A model generated the notes under the pieces. That model did not search any database. It saw nothing but the letters and a program-made list of their open reading frames with translations, and was not told the origin of the DNA. Positions 27,207 through 34,597 of a stretch of DNA of 64,000 nt are shown here, in pieces. Numbering within the stretch: position 1 is the first letter of the stretch; each line of letters opens with the position of its first letter. This stretch comes from Phycisphaerales bacterium. Lineage in GTDB: Bacteria; Planctomycetota; Phycisphaerae; Phycisphaerales; UBA1924. A program made the translations under genes and the position numbers. The DNA lies in assembly GCA_029260395.1 (NCBI GenBank), contig JAJDDJ010000002.1, positions 1-64,000 on the forward strand, in the 5' to 3' direction.

Positions 27207-27409
27207 TGACTCACCCCCTTCCGGGCGTCGATGAATCGTCGCAGGTCGGCTACGTCGAACAGCCGCCGCGCCAGCAGTTTCACGGATGGGAGTTCGCCCG
27301 CGATCCGCAGGTTGTCGATCGTGCCGGGCGACACGCCCAGCATCCGGGCCGCCTCCCTGCGATCCACCAGCAGCGGGGGCGTCGTCGTCGGGGTGTTCGT
27401 GTTATTCAC
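27203..27409 (-). CDS. AlpA/excisionase-like helix-turn-helix protein
   Basis: A 68-residue protein of the MerR-like HTH_17 type. LLVDRREAARMLGVSPGTID gives the two DNA-recognition helices and RRLFDVADLRRFIDARK the wing and final helix. Proteins of this class act as excisionases (recombination directionality factors) or small regulators in integrative elements. It starts at a GTG overlapping the previous stop (GTGA) and its own stop overlaps the next GTG. With the neighbouring gene it forms a tandem pair of excisionase-like proteins. Confidence 0.82.
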   Translation of the reverse strand: MNNTNTPTTTPPLLVDRREAARMLGVSPGTIDNLRIAGELPSVKLLARRLFDVADLRRFIDARKGVSQ

Positions 27410-27612
27410 GATCCACCCCCGGATTCACCCTTCGCGCGTTCGGCGAGTAGGGCCGCGACGGTTGGAACGTGAACCAGCACGCTCCGGCCCGCGATCAACG
27501 CGGGGATGCGTCCGGCTTCGATTTCTTCCCGCAGCCATCGCGACGGAACGCGAAGGCATCGGGCCGCCAAGTTCAGCGGTAACGGGTCTGATGGAAGTTG
27601 CTTTGTAACCAT
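27406..27612 (-). CDS. Second excisionase-like helix-turn-helix protein
   Basis: A 68-residue protein with the HTH_17-like pattern LNLAARCLRVPSRWLREEIE then GRIPALIAGRSVLVHVPTVAALLAERA. The ATG at 27612 is preferred to an in-frame GTG six codons upstream. It is the first of the tightly overlapping gene chain that runs through the replication protein. It may be the directionality factor or may regulate the chain; the sequence does not say which of the two excisionase-like proteins does which. Confidence 0.78.
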   Translation of the reverse strand: MVTKQLPSDPLPLNLAARCLRVPSRWLREEIEAGRIPALIAGRSVLVHVPTVAALLAERAKGESGGGS

Positions 27613-27662
27613 GCGAGAACTATCGCGCACGGTTCCACAAACTACCCCACCCTAAGACCCAA

Positions 27663-28751
27663 TCAATCCGCGATCTTCCCCGACAGACTTCGCCCCGCAT
27701 TGTTCAGCCGCGCGCCGCTTCGATCGCCTTCGGGCCGCTCGGCCAGGCGGGATGCGATCAACTTCTTCACGCATTGCCGCACGGTTTCTTCGGACAGCCG
27801 AGTAGCCGCGTCCATTTCTTCCGCGATCATCTTCGACGACAGCAGGCACGACCCATCGAAACGTGCCATTGTTTGCAGTACCCGCGATTGGTTCACGGTC
27901 AGGGCCGGGCCGGCGGATTCGGCTACGCCAGAGGGAAGGGCCGGGGTCTTCGCGTCGTTGTCACCAGCGCCGAACACCCGGGCGGTCTTCTCCGCCGCCC
28001 GCTCGGCCACTCGGTCGATCGCGTCGGGGTCCACCGCAGCCGCGACGCGTTGCAGTTGTTCCAGTAGGGCGGGCAACACCGACTCCGTGGGCGTCGGGGC
28101 TGGCGCATCCAATCCGCGTGTCTCAAACACCGCGCCCAGTTCGTCATGGGTGCGGGCGAACCACGCGCCAAGGTCGGCCATGCTCGCAGCGTCTTTGTCG
28201 ATGACGATGCGAGGATCGCCCACGCCGATCGTAAGCCAGATCAAGACCCGCTCGGCATCCTGCAACTTCGTGTGCAGTTCGATCGACCGGGCTTGCCCAG
28301 CCACGTTCGGTCGCGTCGCCGCGTCCAGCCCCTTCGCGCCGCCGGCCCGCAGCGCCGCCCGCGCCCGCTCACAACACTTCCGCCCGTGGTCCAGCACGTC
28401 CTGCAGAGACTTCGTGTATTCGGCGGGTTCGTTGGACGGGGGCGAATCGTTCACCCGGTCCATTTCCTCAGTCAGTGCCGTCCATTGCTGTTCACGGGGG
28501 GCACCCGCGCGGGCCAGTTCGTTCGCGCGATCACTGGCGATCTTCGCTCCGATGTTCAGGACGTTCAGTTGCATTGCCTGCGCCCGCTCCCGGCGCTCGG
28601 CCAACTCGCGGAACGCGCTAGCGTGCGAGCAAACCATGTGCAGCACGTTCATCGCCTGATACAGCGTCAGGGCCGGGTGTTCGTTCACCGCCGCCGGCTT
28701 CGATGGTTTCGAGACAGGGTGCGCCTTAGTGGGCGCGGGCTTCCGTGCCAT
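27663..28751 (-). CDS. Unrecognised element protein with C-terminal winged helix
   Basis: A 362-residue protein I do not recognise. The first ~25 residues are basic and disordered. Residues ~30-250 are helical with long charged stretches (for example LAERRERAQAMQLNVL and VDPDAIDRVAERAAEKTAR). Residues ~290-350 look like a winged HTH: LTVNQSRVLQTMARFDG, MIAEEMDAATRLSEETVRQC, VKKLIASRLAERPEG. AGAAAGGCGAG precedes the ATG. It reads toward the replication chain with a 50-base gap. A DNA-binding regulator or a replication/partition accessory are both possible. Confidence 0.72.
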   Translation of the reverse strand: MARKPAPTKAHPVSKPSKPAAVNEHPALTLYQAMNVLHMVCSHASAFRELAERRERAQAMQLNVLNIGAKIASDRANELARAGAPREQQWTALTEEMDRVNDSPPSNEPAEYTKSLQDVLDHGRKCCERARAALRAGGAKGLDAATRPNVAGQARSIELHTKLQDAERVLIWLTIGVGDPRIVIDKDAASMADLGAWFARTHDELGAVFETRGLDAPAPTPTESVLPALLEQLQRVAAAVDPDAIDRVAERAAEKTARVFGAGDNDAKTPALPSGVAESAGPALTVNQSRVLQTMARFDGSCLLSSKMIAEEMDAATRLSEETVRQCVKKLIASRLAERPEGDRSGARLNNAGRSLSGKIAD

Positions 28752-28993
28752 TGGTTCACTCGCCTTTCTCGGGCCGGTCGGGCGGGGTCTTGGGGCGAGT
28801 GAACGCCAAGACCCCAGCCCGATCCGTTCATCGGGGGATCAATCCCAATGCCCGTTGTCCGCCATCATACGCAGCTCAGGTTCGCCATCATTGTCGTGCC
28901 AATAGCTGCTGTACTTGTGCGCATCATGCTGATGAACTCAGGCATCTGTGGGTGACGCAAGCAGCCAGCCGATCCGCCTGTTAGCATCCGCTT
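28752..28993. other. Divergent intergenic region inside the element
   Basis: These 242 bases separate the minus-strand replication/integration module from the plus-strand cargo genes, so both promoters should lie here. It contains the 28784-28815 hairpin. No reading frame with a credible start is visible. Confidence 0.55.
28784..28815. other. 10-bp inverted repeat between the two element modules
   Basis: GGGGTCTTGG and CCAAGACCCC form a perfect 10-bp stem around a 12-base loop, 33 bases upstream of the wHTH gene start. No T-run follows. It could be an operator, a leader hairpin or part of a replication origin. Confidence 0.6.
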
Positions 28994-29431
28994 ATGAGTG
29001 AGTTTGACGAACACCTGAGCGATGCGGAATGGGTTGAGAATGCGAACCGGGAGCGGGCCGAAACGCACCGCGAAGAGCTGGTCCGATACGTTCAGCATGA
29101 GTACCCGCTTGTGGAGATTGTCACCACGGGCGGTTGCTGCGATGCGTGCGCCGCACTCAACGGCAAACGCATGAGCCCAGCCAAGGCGCTCAAGGCCATG
29201 CCGATCCCGCACGCGGGATGCACGCACGAGTACGGGTGCCGATGCTGGTGGCGGCATGTTGACGATCAAGACGAACCGCCCGTCACTCCTGAAGAAATGA
29301 CACAGACCATCGAGTACGCACGCGCCGCGTTCTTCTTGGCGCAAGAGACCAAGGCCAAACGCAAGCGACGGCTGGTCTGGTTCGTTGTGTTGCTCGGGAT
29401 AGCCGTCGTCATTGCAGCCGTTCTCCTGTAA
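28994..29431 (+). CDS. Cysteine-cluster protein with C-terminal membrane anchor
   Basis: A 145-residue protein I cannot name. The centre has a compact Cys/His cluster, GGCCDACAALNGKRM then PIPHAGCTHEYGCRCWW (residues ~47-85), of the type C-x-x-C...GK...P...H...C...C-x-C seen in several phage head-morphogenesis and other metal-binding modules. The C terminus, KAKRKRRLVWFVVLLGIA onward, is a basic patch plus a single helix with no tail, so it is likely tail-anchored with the Cys cluster in the cytoplasm. It is the first gene of the plus-strand cargo pair. Confidence 0.7.
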   Translation: MSEFDEHLSDAEWVENANRERAETHREELVRYVQHEYPLVEIVTTGGCCDACAALNGKRMSPAKALKAMPIPHAGCTHEYGCRCWWRHVDDQDEPPVTPEEMTQTIEYARAAFFLAQETKAKRKRRLVWFVVLLGIAVVIAAVLL

Positions 29432-29474
29432 ACTGGGCTCATCCACTTGGTAGACTGAGAGGAGCCGAAGACCC

Positions 29475-29993
29475 ATGAGAAACACAGTTACAACAGGTCT
29501 CTACGGTCTCGCGTGGGGTGTCGCCATCGGTGCCACCGTCGCCGTGTTCGGTTACGGAATGCACCGCGACCGCACCGAAGCCGCCGCCGTAGCCGAGGCC
29601 ACCGCCGCGATGGAGGCCCGCATCACCGATGCCGAGTCCCGCGCTGACCGGATCGCCAATCAGATTGGCGGCTACAAGCAGCAGGCCGAGCCCGTAGACG
29701 GGCTGCGGCAGAGCCTTGAGCGGGCCAACAACGAGGCCGAGCTTGCGCTTCAATCCGCCGAGGGCTGGTCCGCCGTCGCTGCCAAGGTCGCGATCGATTG
29801 GGAGGCCGCGTTCATCAAATATGAGAGCGAACGCCGCGTGGCCGCGCTGCCCAGCGCATCACCGGAAGAAGTCCAGTGGATGAACGACAACCCGCCTGAG
29901 GAAATGGCGAGAAAGATTCGTCCCGTGCAAGCACGCGCACTGATCGGCAGCAAACCGCTCACGCAACTGTTATCTCCTAAGGAGAACCGCTGA
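29475..29993 (+). CDS. Membrane-anchored coiled-coil protein of unknown function
   Basis: A 172-residue protein with an N-terminal helix (TGLYGLAWGVAIGATVAVFG) and a long coiled coil from about residue 35 to 105, rich in Ala, Glu and Arg (AVAEATAAMEARITDAESRA). The C-terminal ~60 residues are soluble. It follows the Cys-cluster gene by 43 bases with GAGAGGAGCCG before the ATG, so the two are probably one transcript and may act together at the membrane. No family recognised. Confidence 0.7.
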   Translation: MRNTVTTGLYGLAWGVAIGATVAVFGYGMHRDRTEAAAVAEATAAMEARITDAESRADRIANQIGGYKQQAEPVDGLRQSLERANNEAELALQSAEGWSAVAAKVAIDWEAAFIKYESERRVAALPSASPEEVQWMNDNPPEEMARKIRPVQARALIGSKPLTQLLSPKENR

Positions 29994-30055
29994 GCCTTAG
30001 GTAGCCACGTCACAACCGTCGATCGGTTCGCGTTGCGCCCGCATGATCGCCGTCG

Positions 30056-30151
30056 TCACGCACCAGCCGCGAAACTCCCCAGCACAACGAGGCCGATCGT
30101 GAGTCGCCGCACCTTCCGCTCAAGCTGGTCGATTCGATTCTGGTTTTCCAT
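30056..30151 (-). CDS. 31-residue coiled-coil/membrane micropeptide
   Basis: A very short open frame, MENQNRIDQLERKVRRLTIG and onward for 11 more mostly hydrophobic residues. The first half is an amphipathic heptad-like helix and the second a short membrane helix. AGAAAGGC sits 7 bases before the ATG, a good ribosome-binding site, which is the main reason to believe it. The function is unknown. Confidence 0.45.
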   Translation of the reverse strand: MENQNRIDQLERKVRRLTIGLVVLGSFAAGA

Positions 30152-30281
30152 CGGAATGCCTTTCTGGTCTGGGACTCGGGGGCGGTCTCTCGATCGCTGG
30201 TCATGGCCGCAGCGTACCGCCGCTAGCACGCGATCCAAAGCAGCAACAGATTGGCCCACGCTAGACAATCCGGACAGGCGT

Positions 30282-30446
30282 TCACGGTGGGCTGTAGCCC
30301 GCGAACCCCGCCGCGAGCACAACCAACAACGCGATGATGGGGCAGATCAGACAGCCGATCAGGATGGTCCGCCCGGTCTGGCGTTTCCGCTCGGCTTTGG
30401 CGTGGCGGTTCATCGCCCGCAGATAGGCCTCTTCGCTTGGGTCCAT
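30282..30446 (-). CDS. 54-residue membrane protein
   Basis: A short open frame whose product starts MDPSEEAYLRAMNRHAKAER, a charged amphipathic helix, followed by a basic segment and a single strong membrane helix (TILIGCLICPIIALLVVLAA) and the end GFAGYSPP. The N-in, C-out arrangement is implied by the positive residues before the helix. It is on the same strand and 130 bases upstream of the 31-residue micropeptide, which has a similar charged-helix-plus-membrane layout. Function unknown. Confidence 0.55.
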   Translation of the reverse strand: MDPSEEAYLRAMNRHAKAERKRQTGRTILIGCLICPIIALLVVLAAGFAGYSPP

Positions 30447-30839
30447 CGGGACAGTCTACAGCGTTGACGAACCCTCCCCTTACCCCATGCCGATTTCTCG
30501 TCATGGTGGCCCGCGAGTGCTTTGGCCCCCGGCATCATGGTCGGCGTTAGCCGATCACCCGCCGCCTGAGCTTGGGGCTGGCGAGCGCGGCCCTTAGCTC
30601 CCCCCGCCTTGACATCAGACGCCGCCTAGGACCCTGCGGACACGCTGATGGGCAGGTGTCCCTTGGGTTGCGGGTTGGGTGTGCTCGGCATGCCACAGAA
30701 TACCGGAGCGCGGCTTCCCCTTACCCCACGCTCATAGGCCCTCGTGTTAGGGTTATGCTATGCAGGTCGCTGCTAAAAGTCAACCCTCAGGGTGGACCTG
30801 TTGCGCAACACCTAACGCGAAGTGTTCAGTCACGAACGG
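30447..30839. other. Gene-free stretch near the right end of the element
   Basis: About 390 bases with no convincing coding frame. It contains two copies of TCCCCTTACCCCA (near 30475 and 30715) and a perfect 12-bp palindrome TGTTGCGCAACA at 30799-30810. Such features would suit a replication origin or a promoter region of the element, but that is speculation. Confidence 0.5.
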
Positions 30840-31123
30840 TCAGGGGTGAGCCTCGCTTGCGTGTGGCCTTGAAACTCCCCGAATCGTGGCACAGCCGTCG
30901 CTGCGATCCGTTCCATGCGTCGCCGCCTTCACCATCGCCACCACGCCAGCCCGGATCGCCGGCGGCAGGTCGGGCCATGCCGCGACCACCGCCGCCAGCT
31001 CGGGATCGGCGGGCTTGGGTGGGGTCTCCAAGCGTGTGGCCACACGAGAACCGGCTGCGTTGTTGCCGGATTTGCTGCCGCGCAGATCACAAACCCCCGA
31101 ATTTCCCGGAGAAAACAGCGGGT
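30840..31123 (-). CDS. Detached 3' part of the integrase gene
   Basis: An open frame with no start of its own class, running from the attR core (31123) to a stop at 30840. It encodes, after a variable Ser/Gly-rich linker, the segment DPELAAVVAAWPDLPPAIRA then GVVAMVKAATHGTDRSDG. When attL and attR are joined as in the excised circle, the integrase frame crosses the core and continues exactly in this frame without a stop. I read it as the natural C-terminal ~94 residues of the circular-form integrase. An alternative is a small separate gene with a GTG start at 31043. Confidence 0.72.
31061..31081 (+). repeat. Right copy of 21-bp direct repeat (possible integrase arm site)
   Basis: Identical over 21 bp to 22468-22488 and in the same orientation. 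It lies 42 bases inside the attR core. On the minus strand it is read in a different frame from the left copy, so the conservation is at DNA level, as expected for an arm-type recombinase binding site. Confidence 0.7.
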
Positions 31124-31149
31124 GTTCGAGTCCTTCGGGGGGTACTTTC
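31124..31149 (+). repeat. attR core of the integrative element
   Basis: A perfect 26-bp copy of 22335-22360, including the last 21 bases of tRNA-Lys, in the same orientation. It is not preceded by the rest of a tRNA, so it is the far attachment site of the element. Confidence 0.93.
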
Positions 31150-31575
31150 TGTTTCGCCTGTGCGAGTGGCTGCGGCTCCGTGCAAGGGCGTGCGGAACTC
31201 CTTGTTCAATTTGGATTTGTATCCGATACGGTCGTCGGCGTCGATGCAGCCATGGATGTCGACTCTGGGGCGAGAGCTTGCAGCGTCGAGCGGGGCCGCA
31301 TGCGCGGCGCGTATACGGATCCGTGTACGCGCCGAAGGCCTCGAGGGCGCCGCGGACCGGATCTGGAGCGCGATCCCGCTCACTATCCCTGCCACCGTAT
31401 TGACTGAACCGAAGGCGGCTCACGAGCGGGTCCTGCCCGCGATGGCTGTGCGGCAATCGCCCAGCTTCGATTCACCCGGGCCCGGCGCTGGGCCGTTTTG
31501 GGCATGGGCTGAAACCGATCGATGAATCCGGTTGCCGCGATGGGTCGAAGGACCGAAAACAGAGGGAGCCTCCGC
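31150..31575. other. Gene-free stretch after attR
   Basis: About 425 bases of chromosomal sequence that would follow tRNA-Lys directly in an element-free strain. Open frames here lack plausible starts. A 30-bp near-perfect palindrome is at 31305-31334; otherwise I see nothing identifiable. Confidence 0.55.
31305..31334. promoter_or_regulatory. 30-bp near-perfect palindrome
   Basis: The sequence is two-fold symmetric about the GGATCC at its centre, with CGGCGCGTATACGGA on one side and the matching arm on the other; only one base pair of fifteen mismatches. It lies about 240 bases upstream of the CIA30-domain gene. It has no loop and no T-run, so it looks like a protein-binding site rather than a terminator. 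Confidence 0.5.
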
Positions 31576-32475
31576 ATGAAGACTCGACCGACATTTCTGT
31601 CCATCATTGTCGCAAGCCTGCTTTCCGTCCCCAGCGGAGCTCAAGTTCCGCAATTGGACTTCGAGACGGGTATTGCGGGCTGGCGAACCGTGGTAGATGG
31701 CGTGATGGGGGGACGCTCGACGGGGCACGTCTCTCATGTCGAAGGCGGCGTGCTGCGATTCGCCGGTGACCTCTCGCTCGAGAACAATGGCGGTTTTTCA
31801 CAGATCCGCGGGGATGGTCTTCAGGGCCAGTTCCTGGGCTCGGAGGGCTTGCTTGTCCGGGTCAAGGGCGACGGACGAACCTACCAGTTTGATGTTCGAT
31901 GCTCCAACGCCCGTGTGCCCGCTGGCGGCTACCAACGCGAATTCGTCACGGTGCAAGGCGAATGGACGACGCTCAAACTCTACTTCAAAGACTTCGAGCT
32001 TAAGACGTTCGGCAGGACCGTTCCCAACGCTCCGGCGCTTGACGCAAACCTAATCGAATCGATCGGCATCACGCTGGCGGACTACAACCCGGGCGCGTTC
32101 CAACTCGACGTGGACTTTGTCAGGGCCATTGGCTCGGCCACAGCCCTCATCAACGCCCCATCCGATGTGCATCTCGCACTGTTGCGGAGCGCCATCGAGC
32201 GAGGCGTTCCCCTGTTCAACACCGGTGATGTCCAAGGGTGCGCCGCTGTGTACCAGACCGTGATCGAGGCGATGCTCGTGTTGTCGCCCGAGTCCCTCAC
32301 CGCGGGGCAGCGGGAAGCGATGCAGTCCGCAATGGCCGCGAGCCTCCGACAGGCACCAGCCGAGTCCGCGTGGACACTTCGTCGGGCGATCGATAGCGTG
32401 CTAGCGGCTAGCGACGAAGACCAGGCTGAAAAATCCTCGGAGGCGTCACAAAATCCACGTCGTGACGACCGGTGA
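31576..32475 (+). CDS. Exported CIA30-domain protein
   Basis: A 299-residue protein with a signal peptide (TFLSIIVASLLSVPSGAQ) and a CIA30-type (NDUFAF1-like) beta-sandwich: QLDFETGIAGWRTVVDGVMG, GRSTGHVSHVEGGVLRFAGD, FSQIRG, LVRVKGDGRTYQFDVR and LDANLIESIGITLADYNPG. In eukaryotes CIA30 proteins assist complex I assembly; bacterial ones are carbohydrate-binding-like domains of unknown role. The C-terminal ~90 residues form a helical extension starting about ALINAPSDVHLALL. GAGGGAGCC precedes the ATG at 31576; in-frame codons upstream are ignored. Confidence 0.8.
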   Translation: MKTRPTFLSIIVASLLSVPSGAQVPQLDFETGIAGWRTVVDGVMGGRSTGHVSHVEGGVLRFAGDLSLENNGGFSQIRGDGLQGQFLGSEGLLVRVKGDGRTYQFDVRCSNARVPAGGYQREFVTVQGEWTTLKLYFKDFELKTFGRTVPNAPALDANLIESIGITLADYNPGAFQLDVDFVRAIGSATALINAPSDVHLALLRSAIERGVPLFNTGDVQGCAAVYQTVIEAMLVLSPESLTAGQREAMQSAMAASLRQAPAESAWTLRRAIDSVLAASDEDQAEKSSEASQNPRRDDR

Positions 32476-32816
32476 GAGCCGCCCTCGGAGCTCCTGCCAA
32501 CTCGCCTCGGTTGTGGAGGGGGTCTGCGCTCCTCCTTCTCCCTCGCTCAGCCGGGGGGCGTGGGAGAGGGAGGCCGTACCGCTCACTTCGTTGATCTTGT
32601 CTGCCTTCTTCCTCTTCTGCTTCTTCTCGGTGCCCTCTGTGCCCACCATCTCTGTGGTGAAGGCTCGTCAAGAGGCCACGGGAGTCCCGCCCCGGGCTCG
32701 AAAGAAAGCACGCTCTCCTCTGCAGGCTGTGCGCCACCGCTCCACGCTTCTGCGTTCAGCTCGGCGTGTCATCCGCAAAGGGGATGGGGGGGAGAGGGGG
32801 GAATGGGGGGGGGAAA
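32476..32816. repeat. Repeat-rich intergenic stretch
   Basis: About 340 bases with no credible gene. 32560-32577 carries GGGAGAGGGAGG, shared with 36600-36612. 32600-32665 contains the motif GTGCCCTCTGTGCCCACC and TCTCTGTGGTGAAGG; its reverse strand reads HRDGGHRGHREEAEEEE- or TEGTEKK-like peptides, a pattern I know from dispersed intergenic repeats in many environmental bacteria. Confidence 0.55.
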
Positions 32817-32889
32817 TGGAGCGGAGGCGACTCGAACGCCCAACTTCCAGCTTGCAAAGCTGGCACTCTACCAGTTGAGTTACCGCCCC
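32817..32889 (-). tRNA. tRNA-Ala (anticodon TGC)
   Basis: A 73-base cloverleaf on the minus strand: acceptor GGGGCGG pairs with CCGCTCC and includes the G3-U70 pair that marks alanine tRNAs. The D arm is ACTC/GAGT, the anticodon arm CCAGC-TTTGCAA-GCTGG carries TGC, and the T arm GGGCG-TTCGAGT-CGCCT is intact. The discriminator is A; CCA is not encoded. Confidence 0.95.
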
Positions 32890-33101
32890 GAGGGGTCGGC
32901 ATGGTAGCCCGCAAGAGCGGGAGGCTTGCAACGCGGGTGGGGGAGAGGGGGATGGAAGGGGAACGAGGGGAGCTTTCGCCCAGCAAAACCGATCTTGGCG
33001 TGGGCCTCGGGCTACGCCCGCTGGACAAGGGCCGCCGGGCCGGGCTTGATTGTGCATGCCCGCCCTGTCGGCGGGGCGTTTAACGAGCCCGGAGACCCAC
33101 C

Positions 33102-34427
33102 ATGACAACCGCGACCGCCACGATTCCCGCCCCGCCCGCTCATTCCGGTTCGCTGTTTCAACAGGCGTACGAGGAAGTGGCCGAATCCCTCGACAGCGTG
33201 CTGGCCGCCCATCCCGCGTGGCAGGCCGCCCGCGTCCTCGAACGGCTGGCCGAGCCCGACCGGATCATCCGATTCCGCGTGACATGGACGGACGACAAGG
33301 GCGCGATCCACATCAACCGCGGCTGGCGTGTGCAGCAGACCAACCTGCTCGGGCCGTACAAGGGTGGGCTGCGGTTCCATCCTTCGGTGACCGAGGACAC
33401 GCTGCGGTTCCTGGCGTGGGAACAGGCGTTTAAGAACGCGCTGACCGGCCTGCCGCTGGGCGCGGGCAAGGGCGGCAGCGACTTCGACCCCAAGGGCAAA
33501 TCCGATGCCGAGGTCAACAGGTTCTGCAACGCGTTCATGGCGGAGCTTCAGCCGCAGATCGGCCCGGACCGCGATGTGCCCGCGGGCGACATCGGCGTGG
33601 GCGGGCGCGAAGTCGGCTACCTGTACGGCGCGTACATGCGGCTCACCCGCGAGCACGGCGGCGTTCTGACCGGCAAGCCCCTGGGCATCGGCGGAGTGGC
33701 GCTGCGCACGGAGGCGACGGGCTACGGCACGGTCGCGTTCGCGAGGCACATGCTCGAGCACAAGGGCGAATCGCTCGATGGCAAGAAGGTGGCGATCTCT
33801 GGCTCGGGCAACGTGGCGTTGTACGCCGCCGAGCGGTGCAAGCAGCAGGGGGCCAAGGTGCTCACGCTGTCCGACTCGGGCGGGACGATCGTGTGCGAGG
33901 CCGGACTGAGCCAGGACCAGATCGACGAACTCAAGAACTACAAAGAAGTCCAGCGCGGCCGCCTGTCGGACTACTCGAGCCCGGGCGTGGAGTACCACCA
34001 CCAGATCGACCCGTGGGGCGTGGCGTGCGAGGTGGCGTTGCCGTGTGCGACGCAGAACGAACTTGATGGCAGCGAGGCCGCGAGCCTGATCGCCAATGGC
34101 GTGATTGCGGTAGCCGAGGGCGCGAACATGCCCTGCACGCCCGATGCGGTGGAGAAGTTCGCCGAGGCCGGTGTGGCGTTCGGTCCGGGCAAGGCCGCCA
34201 ACGCGGGCGGCGTGGGCACCTCGGGCTTTGAGATGTCGCAGAACTCGCTGCGCATCCCGTGGACCCGCAGCGATACCGAGCAGCGGCTCGAAACGATGAT
34301 GGCCAACATCCACGCCTCGTGCGTGGAGCACGGAGGCGGCAAGGGCAAGGCCGTCGACTACGTGCGCGGCGCGAACATCGCGGGCTTCACCAAGCTGGCC
34401 GAGGCGATGATGCAAATGGGTGTGTAA
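33102..34427 (+). CDS. gdhA: NADP-type glutamate dehydrogenase
   Basis: GdhA interconverts 2-oxoglutarate plus ammonia and glutamate. The 441-residue product has the hexameric small-enzyme features: GPYKGGLRFHPSVTEDTLRFL with the substrate Lys, LPLGAGKGGSDFDPKGKSDA with the catalytic Lys, PAGDIGVGGREVGYLYGAY, the nucleotide fold VAISGSGNVALYAAERC, and EGANMPCTPDA. Length and motifs match the GdhA family typical of bacterial ammonia assimilation. GAGCCCGGAGACCC precedes the ATG. It begins about 210 bases after tRNA-Ala; no regulatory gene is adjacent. Confidence 0.95.
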   Translation: MTTATATIPAPPAHSGSLFQQAYEEVAESLDSVLAAHPAWQAARVLERLAEPDRIIRFRVTWTDDKGAIHINRGWRVQQTNLLGPYKGGLRFHPSVTEDTLRFLAWEQAFKNALTGLPLGAGKGGSDFDPKGKSDAEVNRFCNAFMAELQPQIGPDRDVPAGDIGVGGREVGYLYGAYMRLTREHGGVLTGKPLGIGGVALRTEATGYGTVAFARHMLEHKGESLDGKKVAISGSGNVALYAAERCKQQGAKVLTLSDSGGTIVCEAGLSQDQIDELKNYKEVQRGRLSDYSSPGVEYHHQIDPWGVACEVALPCATQNELDGSEAASLIANGVIAVAEGANMPCTPDAVEKFAEAGVAFGPGKAANAGGVGTSGFEMSQNSLRIPWTRSDTEQRLETMMANIHASCVEHGGGKGKAVDYVRGANIAGFTKLAEAMMQMGV

Positions 34428-34571
34428 GGTTGAGTGCGTAGCAGCGCCCGGCTTCCCCCTCCGGCTCGCAGGGCTCGCCGCCTCTCCGGTCGGCGACTGG
34501 GGAGAAGCGGGGAAGAGTGGCCCGGTGAGCGGGGCTTTGCTCTCTCCCCCCTCCGTCAGCTTCGCTGACGC

Positions 34572-34597
34572 CTCCCCCGCAAGCGCGGGGGAGGAGC
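34572..34597. repeat. Intergenic hairpin repeat, copy 1
   Basis: CTCCCCCGC and GCGGGGGAG form a 9-bp stem around a 4-base loop, preceded by another hairpin GTCAGC-TTC-GCTGAC at 34555-34569. The 23 bases from 34575 are identical to 36521-36543. It follows gdhA by about 145 bases. Confidence 0.75.

Noticed and set aside
28994-29431. Phage head-morphogenesis protein.
   Set aside because: The Cys cluster recalls such modules, but the protein is small, membrane-anchored and without any capsid, portal or terminase gene nearby.
31198-31575. Possible short genes on either strand between attR and the CIA30-domain gene.
   Set aside because: No good starts, no ribosome-binding sites, and the peptide sequences are Arg/Ala-rich shadows.
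33012-34571. A continuation of the 34946 frame antisense to all of gdhA.
   Set aside because: High-GC codon usage leaves few stops on the opposite strand. The residue content (His/Arg/Ala-rich) is not protein-like and gdhA is clearly the real gene.
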